Origin: Bacillota bacterium
GTDB taxonomy: Bacteria; Bacillota; Limnochordia; Darwinibacteriales; Darwinibacteriaceae
Length of the DNA stretch: 43,248 nt
Direction of reading: 5' to 3'
Assembly (NCBI GenBank): GCA_012840725.1
Contig: DURQ01000090.1
Coordinates: 1 to 43,248, forward strand
Shown: piece by piece, positions 25,648 through 36,013 of the stretch
How the letters are laid out: each line of letters starts with the position of its first letter
Position numbering within the stretch: position 1 is the first letter of the stretch
Notes under the pieces: model-generated
Database searches by the model: none
Told to the model about the DNA's origin: nothing
What the model saw: the letters and a program-made list of their open reading frames with translations, nothing else
Program-made: the position numbers and the translations under genes

Positions 25648-27918
25648 GTGAAAAAAGAGAAATACACAGTCAGCGGAATGACCTGCGCTGCCTGCTCTGC
25701 GGCGGTAGAACGAGCCGTCAGCCAGGTACCTGGCGTCAGTTCAGTAAACGTTAACCTGCTGGCGAACGTCATGGTTGTTGAGTACGATGAGAGTGCCCTT
25801 GACGCGAGCAGGATCATTGCGGCGGTGAGCGATGCCGGTTATGCAGCGGCTCCTGCTTCTGCCGAACAGCAGCGAACCCAAGCCGCGCCCGTGGGCGCCA
25901 TCACCGACGAAATCGCCCAGATGAAAAAGCGCGTCGTCGTCTCTCTGGTGTTCATGGTCCTGCTCATGTACGTATCCATGGGGCACATGCTGCACCTGCC
26001 CGTTCCCGCTTTCCTCCTGGGCTTGGAGAACGCTGGAACCATGGCGCTTCTGCAGTTCCTTTTGACTCTGCCGGTGTTGCTTGTTAACCGCCAGTACTTC
26101 CAGGTCGGTTTTAAGACTCTCTGGCGCAGAAGCCCGAATATGGATTCCCTGATCGCCATCGGCTCGGGAGCCGCAGTAGTCTACGGAGTCTTCGCACTCT
26201 TCCGGATCAGCTACGGACTCGGTCACGGCGAGCTCGATCTGGTGGCAAGGTACAGCCACGACCTCTACTTCGAGTCTGCCGGCATGATCCTGGCCCTCAT
26301 CACCCTGGGTAAGTTCCTGGAAGCCCGCTCCAAGGGGCGCACAAGCGATGCCATCGCCAAGTTGATGGACCTTGCCCCCAAAACGGCCACAGTCATCCGC
26401 GATGGGCAGGAGATGGAGATACCGGCAGCGGATCTGGTGGTCGGCGACATCATTGTTATCCGGCCCGGACAGAGCATTCCCGTTGACGGAGTCATCATTG
26501 AGGGCAGTTCAGCTGTGGACGAGTCGGCCATCACGGGAGAGAGCATTCCAGTGGCCAAGACCGTAGGCGATCCGGTAGTCTCCGCTACCCTCAACAAAGC
26601 TGGGGCCTTTAAGTTCAGGGCAACCCGCATCGGCGAGGACACCACCTTGGCCCAGATCATCCGCCTGGTGGAAGAGGCCGGTGCTTCCAAAGCGCCCATT
26701 GCGAAACTGGCGGACCGGATCAGTGCTGTGTTCGTGCCGGTGGTCATGGCCATAGCCTTGGCAGCCTTTATCATCTGGCTTTTGCTGGGCTATCCCTTAG
26801 AGTTCGCCCTTACCACTGCCGTAGCCGTCCTGGTCATCTCCTGCCCCTGTGCCCTCGGCCTCGCTACGCCCGTGGCGATCATGGTCGGAACCGGTCAAGG
26901 CGCTCTCCACGGGATCCTCATCAAGTCTGCGGAGGCACTGGAGACGGCTCACAGCGTAGATACAATTGTGCTCGATAAGACCGGGACGATTACCGAAGGG
27001 CGCCCCGAAGTAACCGATGTGATCCCAGGTCCAGACCTGAAGCCCGAAGAGCTCCTGCAGCTTGCGGCTTCCCTGGAGAAACCTTCCGAACATCCCCTGG
27101 CCGAAGCAGTAACGGCCAAAGCAGCTCAAGAAGGTTTGGAGCCGGCCCCGGTTGATGAGTTTATGGCGGTGCCCGGAAAAGGGATCCGGGCCGAACTGGG
27201 CGGTAAAACCTACCTTGCCGGCAATCTGGCCTTCATGCAGGAGAACAAAATCGAGCTGGGCATCTTCGCCGCTGAAGCGGACAGACTGGCAGAAGAGGGC
27301 AAGACGCCCATGTACTTTGCTGACACAAGGCGCGCCCTGGGCCTGATCGCCGCTGCGGATGTGGTGAAACCCACCAGCAGGCAGGCGATCGCCGCCCTTG
27401 AGAGCATGGGACTTGATGTGGTTATGCTCACCGGCGACAACAAGCGAACGGCGGAAGCGATCCGCAGGGAGTTAAACCTGGGGTCTGCGCTAGCGGAAGT
27501 GCTGCCTGAGGACAAGGAGCGTGAGATTCGGCGCCTGCAGGAACAGGGCAGGAAGGTGGCCATGGTGGGAGACGGCATCAACGATGCCCCGGCCCTCGCC
27601 CGCGCCGATGTGGGGATCGCTATCGGAGCCGGCACGGATGTGGCCCTGGAATCTGCCGACATCGTCTTAGTCAAAAACGATCTGCGGGATGTGGTAACCG
27701 CAGTGAAGTTGAGCAGAGCCACCCTGCGCAACATCAAGCAGAATCTGTTCTGGGCGTTCTTCTACAACAGCTTGGGCATCCCCCTCGCTGCAGGACTGTT
27801 CTATCCCCTCTTTGGGTGGAAGCTCAGCCCGATGTATGCGGCAGCGGCCATGAGCCTAAGCTCCATCTTCGTTGTGACCAACGCCCTGCGGCTGAGAAAG
27901 TTTACACCAAAGAACTGA
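25648..27918 (+). CDS. copA: Copper-exporting P1B-type ATPase
   Basis: Pumps Cu(I) out of the cytoplasm at the cost of ATP. From the GTG at 25648 it is 756 residues. There is one N-terminal heavy-metal domain with GMTCAAC (Cys13, Cys16), then eight membrane helices. Motifs are ITGESIPV (actuator), SCPCALGLATP (metal site), VLDKTGTITEG (phosphorylated Asp), SEHPLAEA, and GDGINDAPAL. A GTG 9 bases upstream is less likely because it leaves no room after GGGGAG. It is the first gene of the copper operon, controlled by the palindrome at 25614-25630. Confidence 0.95.
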   Translation: MKKEKYTVSGMTCAACSAAVERAVSQVPGVSSVNVNLLANVMVVEYDESALDASRIIAAVSDAGYAAAPASAEQQRTQAAPVGAITDEIAQMKKRVVVSLVFMVLLMYVSMGHMLHLPVPAFLLGLENAGTMALLQFLLTLPVLLVNRQYFQVGFKTLWRRSPNMDSLIAIGSGAAVVYGVFALFRISYGLGHGELDLVARYSHDLYFESAGMILALITLGKFLEARSKGRTSDAIAKLMDLAPKTATVIRDGQEMEIPAADLVVGDIIVIRPGQSIPVDGVIIEGSSAVDESAITGESIPVAKTVGDPVVSATLNKAGAFKFRATRIGEDTTLAQIIRLVEEAGASKAPIAKLADRISAVFVPVVMAIALAAFIIWLLLGYPLEFALTTAVAVLVISCPCALGLATPVAIMVGTGQGALHGILIKSAEALETAHSVDTIVLDKTGTITEGRPEVTDVIPGPDLKPEELLQLAASLEKPSEHPLAEAVTAKAAQEGLEPAPVDEFMAVPGKGIRAELGGKTYLAGNLAFMQENKIELGIFAAEADRLAEEGKTPMYFADTRRALGLIAAADVVKPTSRQAIAALESMGLDVVMLTGDNKRTAEAIRRELNLGSALAEVLPEDKEREIRRLQEQGRKVAMVGDGINDAPALARADVGIAIGAGTDVALESADIVLVKNDLRDVVTAVKLSRATLRNIKQNLFWAFFYNSLGIPLAAGLFYPLFGWKLSPMYAAAAMSLSSIFVVTNALRLRKFTPKN

Positions 27919-27930
27919 AGGAGTGTGCCA

Positions 27931-28167
27931 ATGATGAAGAAGGTCGTAGAGATCAAAGGTATGAGCTGCGAACACTGCCAAAACCGCGTGGAAAAGGCCT
28001 TAAACGCCCTGCCTGGGATCAGAGCTGAAGTAAACCACAAAAAGGGTCAAGCAGTACTCTCGGTGGACGGAGAGTGGAACGAGGAAGCGGTGATCCAGGC
28101 GGTGAGCAACGCAGGTTACGAGGTGGTTTCCATCACTGACAAAAAGGGGCTCTTTGGCAGAAGATGA
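27931..28167 (+). CDS. copZ: Copper chaperone CopZ
   Basis: A 78-residue cytosolic heavy-metal-associated domain protein with GMSCEHCQNRVEKAL; the two Cys bind Cu(I) for delivery to CopA. The ferredoxin-like fold is complete (VVEIKG through AGYEVVSI), with a short basic tail GLFGRR. ATG with AAGGAG 7 bases upstream, 12 bases after copA. Its stop overlaps the csoR start as ATGA. Confidence 0.95.
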   Translation: MMKKVVEIKGMSCEHCQNRVEKALNALPGIRAEVNHKKGQAVLSVDGEWNEEAVIQAVSNAGYEVVSITDKKGLFGRR

Positions 28168-28427
28168 GAAGCGACAAGGCAAGGATCACGCGCCTCTTGA
28201 AGACAGCCCGCGGGCAGCTGGACGGGCTGCTGCGGATGGTGGAAGAAGACCGTTACTGCGTGGATATTTCCAACCAGATCCTGGCAACCCAGGCCATCCT
28301 GCGCACCATCAACCACGAGATCCTGCACGACCACATCAACACCTGTGTGCGGGAAGCTGTAGGCACGGAAAATGCCGATGCCAAGATCGCAGAAGTTATG
28401 GCCATCATCGACAAGTTAACGAAATAA
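28164..28427 (+). CDS. csoR: Copper-sensing repressor CsoR
   Basis: An 87-residue all-helical repressor of the CsoR/RcnR family. The Cu(I) ligands Cys32, His57 and Cys61 are all present with the diagnostic C-x24-H-x3-C spacing (RYCVDIS and HDHINTC). The N-terminal RLLKTARGQLDGLLRMVEE is the family signature. The start overlaps the copZ stop by 4 bases. As the last gene of the operon it should repress copA-copZ-csoR through the palindrome at 25614-25630. Its 3' end overlaps a minus-strand gene by 12 bases. Confidence 0.95.
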   Translation: MRSDKARITRLLKTARGQLDGLLRMVEEDRYCVDISNQILATQAILRTINHEILHDHINTCVREAVGTENADAKIAEVMAIIDKLTK

Positions 28428-28613
28428 CGGGATCCCAAGGAGCAGCGCAAGGAGGGCCACTTCCGCCCACACCAACTGCGCCGGGACTTGACTGCGGAAA
28501 GGAAATCCCCCGAGGGCAAAGCTGGCGAGGACCACTGCCAAGCTCGCAAAAAGCACCAGGACGGCACTGCCAGTCACTTTCCAACCGGGTTTCCCGCCGA
28601 GTTTAGTTCGCAT
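28416..28613 (-). CDS. Small two-helix membrane protein of unknown function
   Basis: A 65-residue protein with two predicted membrane helices (about residues 15-35 and 46-63). The basic N-terminus (MRTKLGGKPGWK) suggests both ends face the cytoplasm. ATG with GAGGAGG 7 bases upstream, 13 bases after the stop of the large secreted-domain protein, so the two are probably cotranslated. No family recognised. Confidence 0.6.
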   Translation of the reverse strand: MRTKLGGKPGWKVTGSAVLVLFASLAVVLASFALGGFPFRSQVPAQLVWAEVALLALLLGIPLFR

Positions 28614-28626
28614 GGCAAAGCCTCCT

Positions 28627-30204
28627 CTAGACCAAGATGTTCTGGGGGATGAGTGCCGTGAACTGGAACAGGAGCATCCAGATAACTAGCGCGGCCATGG
28701 TGAAAAGCAGACCACGCTGCTGGACTCTCCGCAGCAGGAGCCAGGTACCCAATGTGGCAGCAGCCGCGCAGAGGGCGTGATGCCCCACCCCAAAAGACTG
28801 CGGATGCACGGCGGGTACGGGCAGCCTCCGGATAACCAACACCAGAGCGGCCAGAAGGGCAACCTGGTAAAAAAGGGGCTGGCGGCGGTAACGCTCGATC
28901 TTCTGGATCAGGCTGTACACAGCCGCTGCCAGCACGAGTACCCCCAAGTTTGCCGCTGTAAACACCGCAGCCAGCATCAGGGTGCTGACGAGCAGAAAAC
29001 CCAGGTGATACAAGGGGGCTTCCTCGTCGATCCCCATCCTGCGCCACAGCGAGATCGCTTTGGGGAACTCGTTGTTGATCCCGAAAACCTGATAACCCCC
29101 GTCCGCATCGGCGTGCAGCCAGAAAATGTAGCGGTGGTCTCCGTCGGCATAGGCCTCAGGGCGAAAGGCTCCCCGGCGTCCCACAGTGAGGTTGACCGCT
29201 TCTCCGTCTCTGGGCAGAAAATGGATTTCGGCGCCGAAGGCCCCAACACTCTGCCAGACCAGTTCTGGAACGGCCACCCCCTGGACGTAGCGGGGTCTGC
29301 TGCCCGGGGCAACGACCTCGGGCGCTGTTGGGATGCCATCGGCGGGGATCACGGCACGGAAAACGCTCAGCCTGCTCCCGCCCCGGGGCAGGGCGGCCCA
29401 AGCTAGGTGCACCTCACCGGCAAAAGCAGCCATGGCGATCAAGCCCCCCTGCTGGATATCCTGTACGGCCCCATCACCCACTTTGACGGGGGCAGCCCAA
29501 CCGTCTTCGGCGCGCCGGCTGTACCTTATTTCCACTCCCGCTGGCCCCGTTTCCATCCAAGCCAGGTGTACCGTCCCCTGCTCATCCACGGCGAGGCTGG
29601 GGCGGACTGACATCCCATCGGTCTCGGTGATCTGCTCAACTGCGGAAACCTTTCCGCCCGAAACTTGGACGTAGTGAATCTGGTAAGCCCCAGCCCTCTG
29701 AGACCAGGCGAGATGGGTTGTGTCTCCATCCTGGAAACCCGCAAGGTCTTGGACAATGTCCTGGGCAGTCAATACCGTCATCTGCTCGTGTCCCGAGTAA
29801 GGGACGCCAAAGGTGGTATAGTAGATGCTGTACCCAGCCGGCGACTCCTCCAGCCAGGCAGCGTGACGCCCGCCTTCCCCATCCAGGCCGAGGAAGATGC
29901 TGTCCAGCTGAGCACGGGAGCGCAGCACCACTTCTTCCACAAAGACACCGTCCCGAAGCAGGCGGTACGTGAGGTCAAGTTCTTTGAAATAGCGGCCGTC
30001 GGCGCTCAGGAAGCTTGTCCCTTCCCGATCATGCACAGCAAAAAACCGATCAGTGAATATACTGGTTGGGAAGAGGCGGGTTACCTCCGACCATCCTTCA
30101 GGCCAGATCTCGATGTAATCCCTGGCTTCGGCCCCGGCAGGGAGCAAAAGGGGAAAAAGCAAAAAGAAGAGCAAAAGAAAACAGGCAGCTCGCTTTGTCG
30201 CCAA
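28627..30204 (-). CDS. Secreted propeller-like protein with C-terminal membrane helices
   Basis: From the TTG at 30204 (AAAGGTG upstream) it is 525 residues. Signal peptide: ATKRAACFLLLFFLLFPLLL, then AGAEA. Residues about 25-370 hold repeats of the type HLAWxxxxxGxxxIxY (HLAWSQRAGAYQIHY, HLAWMETGPAGVEIRY, HLAWAALPRGGSRL), resembling beta-propeller blades of sialidase-like or BNR proteins. The last 150 residues contain about five membrane helices. Catalytic Asp-box signatures are not obvious. Upstream in-frame codons run through tRNA genes and are excluded. It forms a pair with the 65-residue membrane protein. Role unknown; a surface-exposed binding or sensing protein is a guess. Confidence 0.7.
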   Translation of the reverse strand: MATKRAACFLLLFFLLFPLLLPAGAEARDYIEIWPEGWSEVTRLFPTSIFTDRFFAVHDREGTSFLSADGRYFKELDLTYRLLRDGVFVEEVVLRSRAQLDSIFLGLDGEGGRHAAWLEESPAGYSIYYTTFGVPYSGHEQMTVLTAQDIVQDLAGFQDGDTTHLAWSQRAGAYQIHYVQVSGGKVSAVEQITETDGMSVRPSLAVDEQGTVHLAWMETGPAGVEIRYSRRAEDGWAAPVKVGDGAVQDIQQGGLIAMAAFAGEVHLAWAALPRGGSRLSVFRAVIPADGIPTAPEVVAPGSRPRYVQGVAVPELVWQSVGAFGAEIHFLPRDGEAVNLTVGRRGAFRPEAYADGDHRYIFWLHADADGGYQVFGINNEFPKAISLWRRMGIDEEAPLYHLGFLLVSTLMLAAVFTAANLGVLVLAAAVYSLIQKIERYRRQPLFYQVALLAALVLVIRRLPVPAVHPQSFGVGHHALCAAAATLGTWLLLRRVQQRGLLFTMAALVIWMLLFQFTALIPQNILV

Positions 30205-30270
30205 CCTGATCACACCTTTCTGCGGTGGCAATACTTCGCCTGCAGCCGAGCATTTTCCTTCATCACCCCC

Positions 30271-30299
30271 TTGATCTCCGGGCGCCTTTTGCCTATAAT
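30271..30299 (+). promoter_or_regulatory. Promoter of the tRNA-Gly/tRNA-Thr pair
   Basis: TTGATC (30271-30276) and TATAAT (30294-30299) with a 17-base spacer, ending 12 bases before the first tRNA. It is identical in hexamers and spacing to the tRNA-Arg promoter. Confidence 0.85.
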
Positions 30300-30311
30300 T
30301 GAAAGCGAAAA

Positions 30312-30386
30312 GCGGATGTAGCTCAATGGTAGAGCATCGGCTTCCCAAGCCGAGGGCTGCGAGTTCGATCCTCGTCATCCGCTCCA
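30312..30386 (+). tRNA. tRNA-Gly (anticodon CCC)
   Basis: 75 bases with encoded CCA. The acceptor stem is GCGGATG/CATCCGC. The anticodon loop is TTCCCAA between TCGGC and GCCGA, giving anticodon CCC for GGG codons. The T-arm contains GTTCGATCC. Confidence 0.94.
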
Positions 30387-30393
30387 TTTTTTT

Positions 30394-30469
30394 GCTGGCG
30401 TAGCTCAGCCGGTAGAGCAATTGATTCGTAATCAATAGGTCGGGGGTTCGAGTCCCCCCGCCAGCTCCA
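30394..30469 (+). tRNA. tRNA-Thr (anticodon CGT)
   Basis: 76 bases with encoded CCA. The acceptor stem is GCTGGCG/CGCCAGC. The anticodon loop is TTCGTAA between ATTGA and TCAAT, decoding ACG. It starts 7 bases after tRNA-Gly and shares its promoter. Confidence 0.94.
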
Positions 30470-30526
30470 TTTTCACACAGCCGAACTGCTATACTCGCGT
30501 GAGTGGGTGTAGCCTTTTTTGTGCAG

Positions 30527-30566
30527 AAAAAAAGGTGCAGGCTGAAAGTCCAGACTGCACCTTTTT
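30527..30566. terminator. Bidirectional terminator between the tRNA pair and the FMN-binding gene
   Basis: AAAAAAAGGTGCAG and CTGCACCTTTTT enclose a short loop, with AGTC/GACT-type pairing inside. The A-run on one side and T-run on the other let it end the plus-strand tRNA transcript and the minus-strand FMN-binding gene transcript. Confidence 0.85.
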
Positions 30567-30590
30567 CATTGTCTCATAACCCCCGCACTT

Positions 30591-31391
30591 CTACCCTGTC
30601 TGCATCTGCCCCTGATTGTTCATATCTTCACCGCTGGCCTGCCCCAGGGCTTCCTTGGCCACTTCCTTGAAACGCTCCCAAGTCTGGGTGGCACCGGTGA
30701 TGACCTCAACCTTCTCAGGGTCTTGAGTCTCTAGGAGCTGCTCTTCGTAGCGATCCTCCGATTCAGGCCCCTGGGGATAGGGATAGTTGTCCCCCTTGGG
30801 GTTCCCTTCCCGGTCCTTCTCGTCATAACGAACTTCCGTGATCCGCCCGTCGGAGATCACCAGTTCAATCTCACCATAGTACCCGTAATCATCGAACTCG
30901 GTGCGGGCAGTGTAAGTGCCGTCACGCCAGCCGGCACCCATCTGACCCGGTTCCTGTACTGGTGGCGGCGGCTCGATGGCTGGGGGCCTGCTTTGATCTC
31001 CTTCTTCCGCCTTCTGAAGTGCCTTCTTAGCGGCATCTACAAAACGGTCCCGGGTCTGTGTCGCTCCGCTTATGGCCTCCACTTCCTCAGGATCTTGTGA
31101 AGAGATCAACCTCTGCTCGTAATCATCGTGGGATCCGGGCCCCGCCGGATACGGGTAGTCGGGTCCTTTACGGTTTCCCTGTTGGTTCAGTTCCTCGTAG
31201 TTGACGCTCGTTATTTTACCGTCTTTGATCTGAATCTCGATTTCGCCAAACCAGCCCCGTTCATCTGGTTCCGAACGGGCCACATAGGTACCATCTTTCC
31301 AATCAGCACCGGCTTGACGCTGGGCGTTTATGTAGATGGCTACACCGAGAATGACCAAGAGCACAATGACTAAGCCAAGTGTCCGATTCAC
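30591..31391 (-). CDS. Membrane-anchored protein with two tandem FMN-binding domains
   Basis: A 266-residue exported protein. Residues 5-23 are a membrane anchor. Two FMN_bind repeats follow (about 30-130 and 153-250), joined by a Pro-rich linker (PPAIEPPPPVQEPG). Each starts W(K/R)DGTY and ends with the flavin attachment motif, SGATQT in the first and TGATQT in the second. In this family the motif Thr receives FMN through a phosphoester bond made by ApbE. No apbE, heme motif or Rnf gene is nearby. A role in extracytoplasmic electron transfer is likely by family, but the partners are unknown. GTG with GAAGGAGGG upstream. Confidence 0.88.
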   Translation of the reverse strand: MNRTLGLVIVLLVILGVAIYINAQRQAGADWKDGTYVARSEPDERGWFGEIEIQIKDGKITSVNYEELNQQGNRKGPDYPYPAGPGSHDDYEQRLISSQDPEEVEAISGATQTRDRFVDAAKKALQKAEEGDQSRPPAIEPPPPVQEPGQMGAGWRDGTYTARTEFDDYGYYGEIELVISDGRITEVRYDEKDREGNPKGDNYPYPQGPESEDRYEEQLLETQDPEKVEVITGATQTWERFKEVAKEALGQASGEDMNNQGQMQTG

Positions 31392-31443
31392 GCCTGGTCC
31401 CTCCTTCGTCCATAATATGAGTGAAAAGGAGGGTTCTTATACC

Positions 31444-31469
31444 AAAAGAGTTCAGCCGAGGCTGAACTC
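31444..31469 (-). terminator. Terminator of the tRNA-Lys/tRNA-Glu pair
   Basis: On the minus strand GAGTTCAGCC, loop TC and GGCTGAACTC, then TTTTGG. The stem is perfect and the T-run short. It separates the tRNAs from the FMN-binding gene. Confidence 0.75.
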
Positions 31470-31484
31470 TAATTGTTAGCGATT

Positions 31485-31560
31485 TGGTACCCCCAACCGG
31501 ATTTGAACCGGTGTCTTCGCCGTGAGAGGGCGATGTCCTGGGCCGCTAGACGATGGGGGC
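31485..31560 (-). tRNA. tRNA-Glu (anticodon CTC)
   Basis: Minus strand, 76 bases with encoded CCA. The acceptor stem is GCCCCCA/TGGGGGT. The anticodon loop is CTCTCAC between TCGCC and GGCGA, decoding GAG. T-arm: ACCGGTTCAAATCCGGT. Confidence 0.94.
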
Positions 31561-31567
31561 AAATTGC

Positions 31568-31643
31568 TGGTGAGCCATCCGCGATTCGAACGCGGGACAC
31601 CCGGATTAAAAGTCCGGTGCTCTACCTGCTGAGCTAATGGCTC
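31568..31643 (-). tRNA. tRNA-Lys (anticodon TTT)
   Basis: Minus strand, 76 bases with encoded CCA. The acceptor stem is GAGCCAT/ATGGCTC. The anticodon loop is CTTTTAA between CCGGA and TCCGG, decoding AAA/AAG. It lies 7 bases before tRNA-Glu and shares its promoter. Confidence 0.95.
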
Positions 31644-31659
31644 ACAGGTCACAGTGCAT

Positions 31660-31688
31660 ATATTAGCGCAACCTGGCTTGTTTGTCAA
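31660..31688 (-). promoter_or_regulatory. Promoter of the tRNA-Lys/tRNA-Glu pair
   Basis: TTGACA (31683-31688) and TAATAT (31660-31665) on the minus strand with a 17-base spacer, just after the purA stop codon. Confidence 0.8.
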
Positions 31689-31706
31689 GCGTTCGCCGCG
31701 AACTTC

Positions 31707-33772
<2,066 letters not shown>

Positions 33773-33773
33773 C

Positions 33774-35720
33774 CTACTTCACCTTGCTCCCAGCGGGTAT
33801 GGCTGCGGATACGCTCACGATCTCCAGATGCCCATCGGGTGCCGTGGCCGCCAGGAGCATACCCTGAGACAGCTCACCCCGGAGTTTGGCGGGCTTGAGG
33901 TTCTTCACCACAATGATCCGCCTGCCTACCAGTTCTTCGGGTTTGTAGTGCAGGGCGATCCCGGCAACGATCTGCCGCTTTTCGCTGCCCACATCTACCT
34001 GCAGCTTCAGGAGCTTGTCAGCACCCTGGATCCGCTCCGCTGCCAGTACCTCGGCCACTACCAGTTCACACTTCATGAAGTCTTCAATCCCGATCAGCAC
34101 GCCTTCCGGGGCTGCGGGCGCAGCCTTTTCGATCTTGGGCTGCTCTGGCTTTTCCTGTTTCTCCTGCACCGGTTCTGGCGCCTCCTTTTCCACCTCAATG
34201 CGGGGGAAGATGGGATCTCCCTTGCGCGTCTGCGTGCCGGGCTGCAGCAGCCCCCAGGCTGCATCGGCTAAAGTGCAGCTTTCCAAGCCTTCCAGCCCAA
34301 GCTGAGCCCAGATCTTGGCCCCTGTCTCAGGTATGAAGGACTTGACCAGGAGCGCCACGACGCGCAGGGTCTCCACGAGGTTGTACATGACGGTGCCCAG
34401 CTCACCCTTGTCCTCCAGTTTGGCCAGGTTCCAGGGAGCACGCTCATCCACGTACTTGTTTGCTCTGCCCACCAACCTCCAGATGCTGGCCAGGGCTTCG
34501 TTGATCTTGAGTTCTTTGATCAGGCCGTCGACCTTCTCCGCCAATCCGCTCGCATAGGAGATCAAATCTTGGTCGATCTCCTTGAGCTCACCGGCCGGCT
34601 GGGGCACTACTCCAGCGCAGTAGCGGTTGAGCATGGACAGGGTGCGGTTGAGCAGGTTGCCCAGGTCGTTGGCCAGATCGGCATTGGTCCTTTCGATCAG
34701 GGCCCGACGGGAGAAGTTGCCGTCTTGACCGAAGGAGATCTCCCTCAGGAGGAAGTAGCGGATCGGATCCACGCCAAACTCGGCCATGAGCGCGATGGGG
34801 TCTACCACGTTGCCCTTGGACTTGGACATCTTATCGCTGTCAAAAAGCAGCCAGCCGTGGCCGAACACGGTCTTCGGCAGAGGCAGATCGAGTGCCATCA
34901 GCATGATGGGCCAGACAATGGTATGGAAGCGCATGATCTCTTTGCCCACCAGGTGCAGGTCCGCCGGCCAGAACCTATCGAGCAGTTCGGTCTGTTCAGG
35001 GTAACCCAAGGCGGTGAGGTAGTTCGTCAGAGCGTCGAACCAAACATAGACCACATGGCGCTCATCAGAGGGAACCGGTATCCCCCAGTCAAAGGTGGTG
35101 CGGGAGATGCAGAGATCCTCCAGGCCGCTCTTGATGAAGTTCACCATCTCGTTCCGCCTGGTCTCGGGCTGGATGAACTCGGGATGCTCCTCAATGTGCT
35201 TGAGCAGGCGGTCGGCATACTTGGACAGGCGGAAGAAGTAGCTTTCCTCCTTAACCCATTCCACCGGGCGGTGACAGTCCGGGCACTTCCCATCTTCCAG
35301 GCGGCTCTCCAGCCAGAAGGTTTCGCAGGGCGTGCAGTACCAGCCTTCATAGGCGCTCTTGTAGATATCGCCTTTTTCATAGATCTTCTGGAAGACGGCT
35401 TGAACGGCCTTGGTGTGCCGATCGTCGGTGGTGCGTACAAAATCATCGTAGGTGATGTTCAGCTTCTCCCACAGATCCTTGAAGGAGGCCACGATCACGT
35501 CCACATACTCCTTGGGCGTGACCCCCTTGGCCGCAGCGGCCCTCTGAATCTTCTGCCCGTGCTCATCAGAACCGGTGACGAAGTACACTTCCCTTCCGGC
35601 AAAACGATGCCACCGGGCCAATGAGTCGGCCACTGTAGTCGTGTAAGCATGGCCGATGTGCAGGTTATCGCTGGGATAGTAAATTGGAGTTGTTACGTAA
35701 AAACGTTCTTTGGCGCTCAC
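33774..35720 (-). CDS. metG: Methionine--tRNA ligase with C-terminal tRNA-binding domain
   Basis: Charges tRNA-Met. From the GTG at 35720 (GAGGAGG upstream) it is 648 residues. HIGH motif in DNLHIGHAYTT, KMSKS in SDKMSKSKGN. The zinc knuckle is of the CTPCETFW...CPDC kind near residue 130. An Ala/Glu/Lys/Pro linker (about 500-535) joins the EMAP-II-like tRNA-binding domain, which begins GIEDFMKCELVVAEVL. Upstream in-frame codons run into the T-box terminator and are not coding. First gene of metG-tatD-purA. Confidence 0.97.
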   Translation of the reverse strand: MSAKERFYVTTPIYYPSDNLHIGHAYTTTVADSLARWHRFAGREVYFVTGSDEHGQKIQRAAAAKGVTPKEYVDVIVASFKDLWEKLNITYDDFVRTTDDRHTKAVQAVFQKIYEKGDIYKSAYEGWYCTPCETFWLESRLEDGKCPDCHRPVEWVKEESYFFRLSKYADRLLKHIEEHPEFIQPETRRNEMVNFIKSGLEDLCISRTTFDWGIPVPSDERHVVYVWFDALTNYLTALGYPEQTELLDRFWPADLHLVGKEIMRFHTIVWPIMLMALDLPLPKTVFGHGWLLFDSDKMSKSKGNVVDPIALMAEFGVDPIRYFLLREISFGQDGNFSRRALIERTNADLANDLGNLLNRTLSMLNRYCAGVVPQPAGELKEIDQDLISYASGLAEKVDGLIKELKINEALASIWRLVGRANKYVDERAPWNLAKLEDKGELGTVMYNLVETLRVVALLVKSFIPETGAKIWAQLGLEGLESCTLADAAWGLLQPGTQTRKGDPIFPRIEVEKEAPEPVQEKQEKPEQPKIEKAAPAAPEGVLIGIEDFMKCELVVAEVLAAERIQGADKLLKLQVDVGSEKRQIVAGIALHYKPEELVGRRIIVVKNLKPAKLRGELSQGMLLAATAPDGHLEIVSVSAAIPAGSKVK

Positions 35721-36007
35721 GGTTCCATCCTCCTCGTCTGGCAATGAAAAAAGCCCTCGATCCCCTCGGGACGAGAGCTCCTGCTCACGTGGTACCACCC
35801 AAATTCACCATCTGGCGCGCTCAAACGGCGCCAACGGCCTCGTAGCGGTGCGATATCGGGCCCCTCCGGTGAACCTACTGCTAGTTCAGCCCACTGCTCC
35901 TGGATCATCTTCAGCCTAGGTCTTCTCATCAGGTTCGCAGCACCCCTGACTCTCTGGGGAGACTTCCTAGACCTACTCTTCCATTCATCGCCTTGACCTA
36001 TACAGCT
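35721..36007 (-). promoter_or_regulatory. T-box leader of metG, probable tRNA-Met specifier
   Basis: Minus-strand leader with the T-box antiterminator core GGGTGGTACCACG (35788-35800), a Stem I region near 35880-35990, and a terminator at 35747-35778. In the presumed specifier loop I read GAAG ATG ATC, consistent with a methionine codon. Uncharged tRNA-Met would pair with the specifier and the T-box and allow read-through into metG-tatD-purA. T-box identity is firm; the specifier is a by-eye assignment. Confidence 0.9.
35747..35778 (-). terminator. T-box-controlled terminator before metG
   Basis: On the minus strand GCTCTCGTCCC pairs with GGGATCGAGGGC around a GAG loop, followed by TTTTTT. 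It overlaps the 3' part of the antiterminator. Confidence 0.85.
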
Positions 36008-36013
36008 ATTGAA

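Noticed and set aside
28154-28606. A 150-codon plus-strand frame overlapping csoR
   Set aside because: It is a frame-shifted shadow of csoR, which has clear copper ligands and translational coupling to copZ.
30205-30435. N-terminal extension of the propeller-like protein
   Set aside because: The frame runs backwards through tRNA-Gly and its promoter. A signal peptide and AAAGGTG mark the TTG at 30204 as the start.
31476-31688. A 70-codon minus-strand open frame
   Set aside because: It is made of the tRNA-Glu and tRNA-Lys genes and their promoter.
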